Positions 41,603 to 50,410 of a DNA stretch of 64,000 nucleotides are shown piece after piece. Source of the DNA: Sphingobium sp. 15-1. GTDB taxonomy: Bacteria > Pseudomonadota > Alphaproteobacteria > Sphingomonadales > Sphingomonadaceae. The translations under genes and the position numbers were made by a program. The notes beneath the pieces are model-generated. The model did not search any database, was not told the DNA's origin, and saw only the letters and a program-made list of their open reading frames with translations. Positions within the stretch are counted from its first letter, which is position 1, and every line of letters starts with the position of its first letter. The stretch lies in the NCBI RefSeq assembly GCF_013375535.1, contig NZ_JABXJG010000002.1, forward strand, positions 682,001 to 746,000, written 5' to 3'.

Positions 41603-44600
41603 ATGCGCCGCCTGTTTCGCTCGGCCCTTGCCCTGCCGCTCGCTTTGGCGGCAACGCCCGCGCGGGCTCTGGAGTCCAGTTTTCACACCTATGACGGCTT
41701 TGCCGAAACGGTGGATGCGTTCCGCCTGGTCTCGATGATCTTCGGCGATCCGCGCTATGAAACGCTGGTGCTGATCTGCGCGGTCGTGGGGATCGCGCTC
41801 GGCGTTGTGATCGCTTCGTTCCGGGGCCAGGGCATGGGGCTGGTTGCGTTCGGGTTCCAGATGCTGATCGGCATTGGCCTCTTCGTCGGCCTGGTCGCGA
41901 CCACAGGTACGGTCCATGTCTATGACCGGGTCCGCAATGCCTATCAGCCGGTCGGCGATGTCCCCAATCTCATCGTGCTGGTGGCAGGTGTCACCAACCT
42001 CATGGAGCGGGCGCTCGCCGAGACGATCGACGACAACACCACCGACCCCAACGCCAAGCTGGAATTTGGCGCGGGCGGCCATGCCTTTGATCTCTTTCTG
42101 AACGCCGTTTCCCCACGCGGCCCGATGACCGACACCTTCCTCGACGCGACCATCAAGGACTATGTCCGGCAATGCTATCCGGTCGCCCGCGTCTCGCCAG
42201 CCTATGGCGTCGATGATGATCAGCTGTTCCGGGGTACGACGGACCTGCCCGCCTCCTTTGCGGCCATGGCCGGACCGGCGACCTTCAGCACCGTCTTCAC
42301 CTCGGCCGATAAGGGCGGCACGACGATGAGCTGCCAGGAGGCCTGGGATCATATACAGTCCCGCCTCAGCGATCCGACGCTGTTCGACAACTATGCCCGC
42401 CAAGTCTGCCAGAGCAGCGGCTATGATGTCGCCGATGGTAACCAGCTGGCGCGGTGCCGCACGCGTCTTGGGCAGCTCGGCGACGGGATGATGGGTACGC
42501 CCCTCACCCTTCAGGCCTTCTTTGCCGATGTGCTGCTGGGCAGCAGCGTCGGCGATGTGCTGTTCGAGGATAGTCCGGCGACAGCGGCACGGGTGATGGC
42601 GAACCGGGCGGTGGTGTCGAGCGGGCTGTCCACCATGTCAGTGGCCAATCAATGGATGCCCACGATCCGCGCCACGGTGTTCGGGATCATGCTGTTCATG
42701 ATGCCGATCGCCCTGCTGTTCATCCTGACGCCCATCAATCTGCGCGTTGCCAGTTTCGCCCTTGGCCTGTTCGTGTTCGTGGCGCTCTGGGGCGTCATCG
42801 ATGCGGGCATCTATCAGCTGACCCTAGGCCGGGCGATGGCGGTGCTGGCCGAAATGCGATCCAATCATGTCGCCGCCAATGCGTGGATGCTGGCGCCGTC
42901 CGCCGCGCTGAAGGCCCTTGCGATCTTTGGATCGTTCCGGACCGCGGCCGCTGGGCTGGCTGGCGCGTTCGTGTTCACCGTGTTCCGCTTCTCCGGCAAT
43001 GTGTTCTCGTCCTTCACCGGCGGCGCGCTTCAGGCGCAGGGCCAGGGCACGGCGGCAGCGACGCCCCTGATGACGCGGGAAGGCTTTGCCTCGGCGCTCG
43101 AAGCCCAGGCATCGGCCTCCGGCACGATGGCCCGCAGGGGCATGGCGTCGAACTTTGGAGATTTTGGGGAGCGCACGACGTTCAGCAGCAATCGGGCGTT
43201 CGGCGCGGCCGGAACCGTCTTGGGCGAGCATAGTGGCGGCCTCGCGGGCGGCAGCGCCTTCGCGCTGGGTGGCATCGACGCCGCGCGAGAACTGGGCGGC
43301 ATCTCCCCTGCCCTAGTCGGGCGCGATCTCAGCAATCCGGCAACCGCTCAAGCGGTCCGGGCGAATGCGACGACGGGCGCCATCCATAATTTTGCCGAGA
43401 AGGATGCGTTGCGGGCACTCGGCACGACCTATTTTGGCGAGGGGCAATCGGGTGAGCGAGCCTTTGCGGCGTTCGCTCAGAATATGGTGCAATGGAAGGC
43501 GTTCGGTGACCAGCGCGCCTATGACATGATGCTGTCTGGCACGCAGCGGCATTTTGAGCGCAGCGGCTATGATGCCAGGGACGCGGCGCTCAAGGCGTCG
43601 ACGCTCATCGGTCAGGCTTCGGCCGATCCAACCTTCGCCAAGATCACCGCCAACGCCTTCGATCAGGAGCAGATGTTGCGGAACGATCTGACGGGCGCGC
43701 AGGTGCAGGTCGGGGCGATGGAGGGCCGCCGGGATTATGCCGGTGATCATGTGGCAGCGACCGAGCGTAGCAATGTCGCCACCGAGCAGGCCTGGCGCAC
43801 GGGCAACAATGCCGGTCACCGCAGCGCCGCCTCGATGCTCGGCCTGTCGCTCGATGAAACCAGCCGCCGTATCGGGTTCATCAATGCCTTGTCTGGCGAA
43901 GCGCGCTCCACGGCCATTACGCAGCTCTCCCGCGCGACTGGGCGCAATGAGGCGCAGGTGATGCGGGCGCTTGAAAGCTATAATGCCGCGACCCAGGTCG
44001 GGACCGCCGATGGCGCGACGGCCGAAGCGGCGCGCGAGGGCACCAGCGTCTATGGCCGTACCCGCGAGGCCGCCGGATATGATTTTGCCGAGCGGTCGGG
44101 CAAGCTCGACGCGCAGCGCGAGGTCGGGCTGGATGGAACGCGGTCTGCGGCCAGGATCGGCGAACAGCGCCGGGAAGCTGAGAATTTCGGATTTGCGCAA
44201 GGCGCTGCGGCCGCCGGCGCAACGGTGCGGGAAGCGGCGCGTCTCGACAGCTTTATCCAGGCCTTGAGCCGCACGGCGGGCAATCAGGTCGATATGGCCG
44301 AAGGTGGCGCGGAAGGCGTTGCCGATCGGGCGCGCAATGAGCGGCTCACCGGCATTGTCGACAAGGAGCGTCTCACCCGCATGCAAGGCCTTCTCCGTGA
44401 GAACGGCATTGGCCTCTCGAAGCGGCAGATTGCGATGGACCAGAATGGCGATCTCAACCTTAATCTGACGCCTGATACTGCCGCGCAGATGTGGCGGGCT
44501 GGACTGATCAATGAAAGCCAGCTGGGTGCGATTGCCGGTGGCGGGCGGGCGCGGTTCAGCTTTGCCCATAATGATCTGCTGGTCTCGAGCAGCACCGGGT

Positions 44601-45313
44601 TCAGCCGATCGGCGCGGTCCGACACCAGCACGCGGTTCGAAGCGGGCAAGCAGGCCGGGCCAGATACGGTCGAGCATTTTCTGGGCGGGGGTGCAGAGGG
44701 GCATGCCATGATGGCCAATTGGCTCAAGGGCGGGTTCGAGATGGACCGGAAGGGCAACTGGCGCCTCAAACCGCAGGTGGCTGACACGCTCCAGCGGGAC
44801 GTCCAGGCGATCATGGTGCAGACAGGATGGACACGATCGCTATCCCGAAGCGCGAGTCATCAGGTGAGCAACCGGTCATCTTTTGGCACCAACATTGGAG
44901 GATCGGTGGAAAGTACAAGCGGCGCGAACCGTAGCATGCGACAGACACGCGGTAGTGTCGGTGGCCAGGTCGGGTTTGAAACATCTGACGCAGGCACTGG
45001 GGTCACTGACGCTCGAGCGAGCACTGACATTGTGAATTACGATGTACGTGAAGCGATCGCTGCGGCCGAACGCGCGGTTTCCCGATCATCTCGACCGGCT
45101 GACGAGTTTACTCGAGAATTGGGCCACCAAATCCTTGGCAACGAGGGTCTCCGTAACCGCTATCTCATTCAAGCTGATGCGGCTCGGGGAACACTGGATC
45201 TAACGGCACCTCTAACGTCCGTCGAACAGCATCAGATTTTAAAGAGTGGACGCTTCAGCGCTGATCGCCAGTCGGGAATGGGCGACGGCGATCCTGACTT
45301 CAAAGCCCGCTAA
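41603..45313 (+). CDS. traG: Type IV secretion / mating-pair protein TraG
   Basis: About 1236 residues. The N-terminal half is membrane-bound (signal-like start, LVLICAVVGIALGVVIASF, MGLVAFGFQMLIGIGLFVG, FGIMLFMMPIALLFILTP) and serves pilus assembly; the long periplasmic C-terminal half is alanine- and glycine-rich, with a repetitive helical character (YAGDHVAATERSNVATEQ). In F and SXT the C-terminal part reads the exclusion protein of the recipient. GGAGG sits before the ATG at 41603; an upstream ATG at 41579 overlaps the traH stop. From about 44820 to the end the base composition becomes visibly less GC-rich and the sequence more Ser/Thr-rich, suggesting a replaced specificity segment. Confidence 0.85.
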   Translation: MRRLFRSALALPLALAATPARALESSFHTYDGFAETVDAFRLVSMIFGDPRYETLVLICAVVGIALGVVIASFRGQGMGLVAFGFQMLIGIGLFVGLVATTGTVHVYDRVRNAYQPVGDVPNLIVLVAGVTNLMERALAETIDDNTTDPNAKLEFGAGGHAFDLFLNAVSPRGPMTDTFLDATIKDYVRQCYPVARVSPAYGVDDDQLFRGTTDLPASFAAMAGPATFSTVFTSADKGGTTMSCQEAWDHIQSRLSDPTLFDNYARQVCQSSGYDVADGNQLARCRTRLGQLGDGMMGTPLTLQAFFADVLLGSSVGDVLFEDSPATAARVMANRAVVSSGLSTMSVANQWMPTIRATVFGIMLFMMPIALLFILTPINLRVASFALGLFVFVALWGVIDAGIYQLTLGRAMAVLAEMRSNHVAANAWMLAPSAALKALAIFGSFRTAAAGLAGAFVFTVFRFSGNVFSSFTGGALQAQGQGTAAATPLMTREGFASALEAQASASGTMARRGMASNFGDFGERTTFSSNRAFGAAGTVLGEHSGGLAGGSAFALGGIDAARELGGISPALVGRDLSNPATAQAVRANATTGAIHNFAEKDALRALGTTYFGEGQSGERAFAAFAQNMVQWKAFGDQRAYDMMLSGTQRHFERSGYDARDAALKASTLIGQASADPTFAKITANAFDQEQMLRNDLTGAQVQVGAMEGRRDYAGDHVAATERSNVATEQAWRTGNNAGHRSAASMLGLSLDETSRRIGFINALSGEARSTAITQLSRATGRNEAQVMRALESYNAATQVGTADGATAEAAREGTSVYGRTREAAGYDFAERSGKLDAQREVGLDGTRSAARIGEQRREAENFGFAQGAAAAGATVREAARLDSFIQALSRTAGNQVDMAEGGAEGVADRARNERLTGIVDKERLTRMQGLLRENGIGLSKRQIAMDQNGDLNLNLTPDTAAQMWRAGLINESQLGAIAGGGRARFSFAHNDLLVSSSTGFSRSARSDTSTRFEAGKQAGPDTVEHFLGGGAEGHAMMANWLKGGFEMDRKGNWRLKPQVADTLQRDVQAIMVQTGWTRSLSRSASHQVSNRSSFGTNIGGSVESTSGANRSMRQTRGSVGGQVGFETSDAGTGVTDARASTDIVNYDVREAIAAAERAVSRSSRPADEFTRELGHQILGNEGLRNRYLIQADAARGTLDLTAPLTSVEQHQILKSGRFSADRQSGMGDGDPDFKAR

Positions 45314-45750
45314 TGGATCCCTCTCACATGTTCATTTCGCCAAGCTTCGCTCATTGGATTGCCTGGGTGCCAGTAGTAACTCGAATCGGTAGGATCGGTT
45401 GGGTCCATTTTTCGAAACGGATATCCACTCCGGCCAAAGTTGCTGAAGGAATCTTGCTCCGTCCCATCACTATCACCCGCAGCAAAATTGTGGTGAATCC
45501 ATTCCTTGAAAAAGCCGAAACCCAGTACCGGTACGATCACAAACGGATGAAGTAATGCGCCGACCGGCACGACAATCGCGCCTGGAAGCAGATAGCCGGG
45601 CACCGCAAGGATTACAGCCCAGAATATCGCCGCTAATCCCAACCAGAGTTTGGCGTACCATGGATGCCAAAACCAATCCCTCGCCCGGGGTGACGCGTTT
45701 CTGGGATGACCATTTTCCGCGTTCGAATGGGGCGCATTCTGCTCTGCCAT
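45310..45750 (-). CDS. Small inner-membrane protein, candidate entry-exclusion factor
   Basis: A 146-residue protein convergent with traG and overlapping its stop by 4 bases. It has a polar start (MAEQNAPHSNAENGHPRN), a tryptophan-rich lead-in (DWFWHPWYAKLWLG), two adjacent hydrophobic segments (about 34-55 and 56-80) and an acidic, soluble C-terminus (DSFSNFGRSGYPFRKMD). GAGGAA lies before the ATG at 45750. F TraS and SXT Eex are small inner-membrane proteins encoded next to traG and specific for its C-terminus; size, topology and position fit. No sequence similarity is claimed; orientation differs from F. Confidence 0.5.
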   Translation of the reverse strand: MAEQNAPHSNAENGHPRNASPRARDWFWHPWYAKLWLGLAAIFWAVILAVPGYLLPGAIVVPVGALLHPFVIVPVLGFGFFKEWIHHNFAAGDSDGTEQDSFSNFGRSGYPFRKMDPTDPTDSSYYWHPGNPMSEAWRNEHVRGIH

Positions 45751-46020
45751 GGGTTCCTCGCTTCGCCACCACGATAGCATATCAAGTCATTCAGATCACA
45801 CACAATCGTTCCCAAATTCGTGCCAATCCACTCCTCCTTCCTCCTGCTCACCTTCCAACACCGGGCGGCTAGCAACCCGTTTCCGAATACAGAGAGTGAC
45901 GCAGCGATCTCGCCATTGCCTGGCCAGATTGGCTTGGTCCATGGCCCGTGTCATTGCCGCGTGTGCCGCGCGCTTCTATGAGAGAAGCTGCTTTAATAAT
46001 TTATTCGAGGCGAGGGGATC

Positions 46021-47529
46021 ATGCCGACACTCCGCTTCCCGCTTTTGCAGGGGGATAATGACCGGACCGCCTTGATCGATGGTGAGCGCCGCGTGACTTA
46101 TGGTGCGCTCCACGGCCTTGCGGACCGCCTTGCTACCGGATTGCTGGAGGGAAAAGTAGATCTGGAGGAAGAACGCATTGCCTTCTTCCTGCCCGCCAGC
46201 ACCGACTATGCGGCTGTGATGCACGGCGTCTGGCGCGCGGGCGGGATCGCCGTTCCCTTGAATGTCGGCGCGACCATTGCCGAACTGGATCATTATCTTA
46301 GCTGCGCGCGGGTGACCCGGCTGATCGCCCAAACCGAGCATCATGCCATGCTGGGCGAATTGTGCGCGAAACTGGACATCCGTCTATTGCAGCCGGCCGA
46401 ACTCATGGCCGGTGAAGCAGGCGTCCTGCCGGCTATTGCCGATGAGCGCCGCGCGATGATGGTCTTCACCAGCGGCACCACCAGCAAGCCCAAGGGCGTG
46501 GTGACGACCCATGGCAATATCCGGGCGCAGATCACCGTGCTTCTGGACGCCTGGGGCTGGTCGGACAGCGATACTATCCCCCTGTTCCTGCCGCTGCATC
46601 ATGTCCATGGCATCATCAACGTACTGAGCTGCGGCCTATGGGCGGGCGGGACGGTGCATCTCTTCCCTCGGTTCGACGCGCCCGCCGTCGCCGCCCATGT
46701 CGCGGCGGGCGACTATTCGGTATTCATGGCGGTGCCGACCATCTATGTGAAGCTGCTCGACCATCTCGACAGCCTGGAAGAGGGTGAGGCGAAAAGGGTC
46801 TGCGACGGCTTTGCCGCCATGCGCCTGAACGTGTCCGGCTCAGCGGCCTGTCCGGTTCCATTGTTCGAGCAGTGGCGGGCACGCACCGGCCAGGTGCTGC
46901 TCGAACGCTACGGCATGACCGAGATCGGCATGGCCCTGTCCAACCCCCTTCATGGCGAACGGCGGGCGGGGCATGTCGGCCAGCCCTTGCCGGGAGTCGA
47001 GGTGCGTCTCTACGGTGAGAATGAGCAGCCCATCGCGGAAGAGGGGCAGCCGGGCGAGATTCGCGTCAAAGGACCCAATGTCTTCCTCGAATATTGGGAC
47101 AATGAACGATCCACACGGGACAGCTTCCGTGACGGCTGGTTCTGCACCGGCGACATGGCGGTAATCGAGCGGGACTATTACCGGATCATGGGACGGACCT
47201 CGATCGATATCATCAAGTCGGGCGGCTATAAATTATCGGCGCTTGAAATCGAGGCGGTGTTGCTCGCCCATCCCGCCGTTGCCGAGGTCGCCGTTATCGG
47301 GACCGAGGATGCGACCTGGGGCGAAGTCGTGGCAGCCTTCATCGTGCCACGGCCGGGTCACAAAGCGGACGCCGAGGAGATCATTGGCTGGTCCACGGGG
47401 CAATTGTCTGCCTACAAGATCCCGCGACTCATCCATTTCGTCGACAGCCTGCCCCGCAATGCCATGGGCAAGGTTACCAAGCCGGACCTGAAGACGATAC
47501 TCAGGGCCGCTTCAGCGCGAGCTTCCTAG
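46021..47529 (+). CDS. Acyl-CoA synthetase, malonyl-CoA-synthetase (MatB)-like
   Basis: A 502-residue AMP-forming ligase. Motifs: the P-loop FTSGTTSKPKGVVTTH at about 149-164, LPLHHVHGIINVL, RYGMTEIGMALSNPLHGERR, and the hinge/C-terminal block GDMAVIERDYYRIMGRTS, IIKSGGYKLSALEIE with the catalytic lysine in RNAMGKVTKPDL. The SNP.HGERRAG stretch is characteristic of MatB/ACSF3-type enzymes, which activate malonate or methylmalonate with CoA and ATP. It stands alone as cargo after the tra operon; no malonate transport or decarboxylase gene is adjacent. The substrate is inferred. Confidence 0.75.
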   Translation: MPTLRFPLLQGDNDRTALIDGERRVTYGALHGLADRLATGLLEGKVDLEEERIAFFLPASTDYAAVMHGVWRAGGIAVPLNVGATIAELDHYLSCARVTRLIAQTEHHAMLGELCAKLDIRLLQPAELMAGEAGVLPAIADERRAMMVFTSGTTSKPKGVVTTHGNIRAQITVLLDAWGWSDSDTIPLFLPLHHVHGIINVLSCGLWAGGTVHLFPRFDAPAVAAHVAAGDYSVFMAVPTIYVKLLDHLDSLEEGEAKRVCDGFAAMRLNVSGSAACPVPLFEQWRARTGQVLLERYGMTEIGMALSNPLHGERRAGHVGQPLPGVEVRLYGENEQPIAEEGQPGEIRVKGPNVFLEYWDNERSTRDSFRDGWFCTGDMAVIERDYYRIMGRTSIDIIKSGGYKLSALEIEAVLLAHPAVAEVAVIGTEDATWGEVVAAFIVPRPGHKADAEEIIGWSTGQLSAYKIPRLIHFVDSLPRNAMGKVTKPDLKTILRAASARAS

Positions 47530-48146
47530 GATGGGCCAACTTCTTGATGGAGGCGATTGCGGCATCATGCGGACGGGCCGTTTTCCGGCAAAGGCTGGGA
47601 CATTCGCGACAGTCAGGTTCGGAGCGCGACAGCGTCGAAATCGACCGTCGCGCGAGAGCGGGCCGACGTCCGTTCGCGCCACCATAGCCGCCGTTCAGGG
47701 TTCCTTGCAGAACATCCAAAACCGGCCGTCCATAAATCGAGGGCAATTGCGTCGTTTGTCAGCTGTTCGCCGTTCTGCTGCGCTTCCGTCCTTAAAAGGC
47801 CTGGGAACTTCTCAAAATTCGACCTTTATCATGGCCATCTCACCGGTCCAACTGAACATCTTTCAGATGTATGTGGCGCTTTGCGGCCCAGGTTTCTGGC
47901 TGCGGCGAACAACTTGGGAAAATACTTGTGCAAGAGTGGTCGGAATGTGCAAACTTTTGGGCCGGCACCATATTTCTGTAATCCGCCGGTCTTAGCTGAA
48001 ATTTACACGCTCGATGGCAGGCTGAAGGAAGAGCTGGCTAGGCTTCCGACAGCAAGCACCTGCAAACCTGGCGGCAAATCGACCCACCCGCTTGGGCTTC
48101 ACACATCCTCCTACGTTCATGGGACGACACGGCAGTAGCGGCGAAC
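47530..48146. other. Region without a recognisable gene before the IS3 element
   Basis: About 617 bases. Several open frames (for example 47557-48138 plus) give translations without recognisable features or ribosome sites. It may hold decayed coding sequence; nothing can be named. Confidence 0.5.
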
Positions 48147-48199
48147 TGAACCGCCCCGGGATTGCCGGAGGCCCTAACTCCTGAGAGGAAGGGTCTACG

Positions 48200-48526
48200 A
48201 TGAGCAAGACGACGAACAAGTTTGCACCGGAGGTTCGTGAGCGGGCCGTCCGCATGGTGCTGGACCACGAAGGCGACCATCCGTCCCGCTGGGCGGCGAT
48301 CATATCCATTGCCGAGAAGATCGGCTGTTCGGGGCACACGCTGCTAGAGTGGGTAAAGAAGGCTGAGGTGAACAGCGGCAAACGTCCTGGCGTTCCCACC
48401 GAACTGGCAGACCGTTTGAAGGCGCTGGAGCGCGAGAACCGTGAGCTTCGCCAGGCCAACGAGATTCTGCGCAAGGCGTCGGCATATTTTGCCCAGGCGG
48501 AGCTCGACCGCCCGTTCAAGCGATGA
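48200..48526 (+). CDS. IS3-family transposase OrfA
   Basis: A 108-residue protein with the OrfA helix-turn-helix (KFAPEVRERAVRMVLDHEG, IAEKIGCSGHTLLEWVKKAE) and a leucine-zipper end (RLKALERENRELRQANEILR, KASAYFAQAE). It overlaps OrfB by 4 bases (ATGA). In IS3 elements OrfA and OrfB are usually joined by -1 frameshifting into OrfAB; a slip site within the overlap region is likely but was not pinned down. Confidence 0.9.
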   Translation: MSKTTNKFAPEVRERAVRMVLDHEGDHPSRWAAIISIAEKIGCSGHTLLEWVKKAEVNSGKRPGVPTELADRLKALERENRELRQANEILRKASAYFAQAELDRPFKR

Positions 48527-49428
48527 CTGCCTTCATTGACGAGCATCGGGATGAGTATGGGGTCGAGCCGATCTGCCGGGTTCTGCCGATCGCCCCATCC
48601 ACCTATCATGAACGTGTGGCATCGCGACGCGATCCCTCGCGCCTGTCACCACGTGTCCAGCGTGATGAGGCCATGAAGCCCGAGGTTCGGCGCGTGTTCG
48701 ATGCCAACTTCAAGGTCTACGGCGTGCGCAAGGTGTGGCGGCAGATGCAGCGGGAGGGCTTTGATATTGCCCGCTGCACAGTGGAGCGGTTGATGCGTGA
48801 TTTGGGCCTGCAGGGCGTGATCCGGGGCAAGCCGGTGAAGACGACGATCAGCGACAAGGCGGCTCCGTGTCCGCTCGATCAGGTCAACCGTCAGTTCCAT
48901 GCGCCGGCACCGAACATGCTGTGGGTGTCGGACTTCACCTATGTCGCGACGTGGTCGGGGTTCGTCTACGTGGCCTTCGTGATCGACGTATACGCCCGCT
49001 ATATTGTGGGCTGGCGGGTGAGCAGGACGGCCCATGCCAGCTTTGTGCTCGACGCCCTGGAGCAGGCAATCCATGATCGGCGACCAGTTCATCATGGCGG
49101 CCTGATCCACCACAGCGACCGCGGCAGCCAATATGTCTCGATCAAGTATACCGAGCGCCTTGCCGAGGCTGGGATCGAGCCATCGGTCGGGAGTGTGGGC
49201 GACAGTTATGACAACGCCTTGGCGGAGACCATCAACGGCCTTTACAAGGCCGAGGTGATCCACCGGCGAGGACCGTGGCGATCCTTTGAAGCCGTTGAAT
49301 ACGCCACTCTCGAATGGGTAGACTGGTTCAACAACCGGCGGTTGCTCGCGCCCATTGGCAACATCCCGCCTGCCGAAGCCGAGGAGCGCTACTACGCCAT
49401 GCTGGACGAAACACCCATGGCCGCATAA
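48523..49428 (+). CDS. IS3-family transposase OrfB
   Basis: A 301-residue DDE integrase-type protein: N-terminal HTH_21 region (IDEHRDEYGVEPICRVL, YGVRKVWRQMQREGFDI, CTVERLMRDLGL), then the catalytic core with first Asp in LWVSDFTYVATWSG, second Asp in LIHHSDRGSQYVS and Glu in DNALAETINGLYKAEVI. Complete and intact. Confidence 0.9.
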   Translation: MTAFIDEHRDEYGVEPICRVLPIAPSTYHERVASRRDPSRLSPRVQRDEAMKPEVRRVFDANFKVYGVRKVWRQMQREGFDIARCTVERLMRDLGLQGVIRGKPVKTTISDKAAPCPLDQVNRQFHAPAPNMLWVSDFTYVATWSGFVYVAFVIDVYARYIVGWRVSRTAHASFVLDALEQAIHDRRPVHHGGLIHHSDRGSQYVSIKYTERLAEAGIEPSVGSVGDSYDNALAETINGLYKAEVIHRRGPWRSFEAVEYATLEWVDWFNNRRLLAPIGNIPPAEAEERYYAMLDETPMAA

Positions 49429-49707
49429 TTTAAACCAAATGGCCTCCGGCAATCCCGGGGCGGTTCAAACCTTGCTCGGCACGATGGCGAGAAGATCACT
49501 TCAAATGACAATCAAGCAACACGCGTCGAGCTTAGCATGCCTTACGCCTGAAACGACAAGCGAAGTTTATCAGTGCCCATTGGGGTGCTGCGAAAAAGGT
49601 TTGGTGGATCGCGGCGGACAATAAGATGGCCTTGACCAAGGCCATCGGAGGTGGCTTGATTATTATTGTAAAATGAGCGGCATTTGTTTTTATATGGAGG
49701 GGCGCTG

Positions 49708-50313
49708 ATGGACGAACAAACATTGAACCGCGTGAATAGCGATAGACTCCAGTCGCGCCAGGTCGACGAGCTGATCGGCTTAGCTCGAGGCTTGATCGCT
49801 GACGGATCGATCAATTCTGCTGAAGTCCACTTCCTTGAGAAATGGTTGGTAGCGAATCTCTCGGTCAGCCAGCAACCACTCATTGCTACCTTGTATAATC
49901 GAGTTAGGGCCATTCTAGCGGACGGCGTCGCCAATCCTGAGGAGTGCAACGACTTGTTTGCTGCGTTGAGTGCGTTTACCGCCGGCGATGCTGAACTGGG
50001 TGAAGCGTCCAAAGCATCCTCACTTCCACTCTGTCATCCTGCGCCGAGTGTCAGGTTTGAGGGTATGGCGCATTGCTTCACTGGGACATTCAGTTTTGGA
50101 CAACGGAAACATTGCGAGGAGGCAGTGATATCCCGGGGCGGGACAGGCGGAAGTCTCACGAAGGCAACTAATTACCTGGTGATCGGCGCATATGCCACCG
50201 AGTCGTGGAAGCATTCATCATTTGGAAATAAAATTATCAAAGCGGTCGAGATGCGAAGCGCCGGGGCTTCCATTTCCATTATCGCTGAGGAGCATTGGGT
50301 AAAGTATCTCTAG
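49708..50313 (+). CDS. TerB-like / BRCT domain protein
   Basis: A 201-residue two-part protein. The N-terminal ~90 residues (VDELIGLARGLIADGSIN, SAEVHFLEKWLVANLSV, VRAILADGVANPEECNDLF) look like a TerB-type helical domain. The C-terminal ~85 are a BRCT domain of the DNA-ligase kind (MAHCFTGTFSFGQRKHCEE, AVISRGGTGGSLTKATNYLV, KIIKAVEMRSAGASISIIA, EEHWVKYL). GGAGGGG precedes the ATG. Similar proteins are remembered from mobile elements; their function is unknown, though BRCT suggests contact with DNA-repair or phosphoprotein partners. It is the first gene of the defence-like stretch. Confidence 0.7.
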   Translation: MDEQTLNRVNSDRLQSRQVDELIGLARGLIADGSINSAEVHFLEKWLVANLSVSQQPLIATLYNRVRAILADGVANPEECNDLFAALSAFTAGDAELGEASKASSLPLCHPAPSVRFEGMAHCFTGTFSFGQRKHCEEAVISRGGTGGSLTKATNYLVIGAYATESWKHSSFGNKIIKAVEMRSAGASISIIAEEHWVKYL

Positions 50314-50410
50314 TTGTTTCCCCTTATATCCGTCCATCTACTTTCGCCAACATTGTAGCTCGCGCGGTCTCCGGGCAAGCGCATTTCGCTAAAGGTGCGG
50401 CAGGTACCGT

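Larger units (their letters stand above)
48147..49467 (+). mobile_element. IS3-family insertion sequence
   Basis: 1321 bp with perfect terminal inverted repeats of 27 bases (starting TGAACCGCCCCGGGATTGCC and its complement at 49441-49467), two overlapping transposase frames, and a flanking 3-bp duplication AAC at 48144-48146 and 49468-49470. Intact ends and duplication suggest a recent, single insertion. The short TSD fits IS3 family members. Confidence 0.9.

Noticed and set aside
40035..41654. 539-codon minus-strand frame opposite traH
   Set aside because: Shadow of traH, with no ribosome site and no recognisable domain.
43313..44704. 463-codon minus-strand frame inside traG
   Set aside because: Shadow frame; traG continues intact across it.
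47557..48138. 193-codon frame before the IS3 element
   Set aside because: No recognisable features, and competing frames of similar length lie on both strands.
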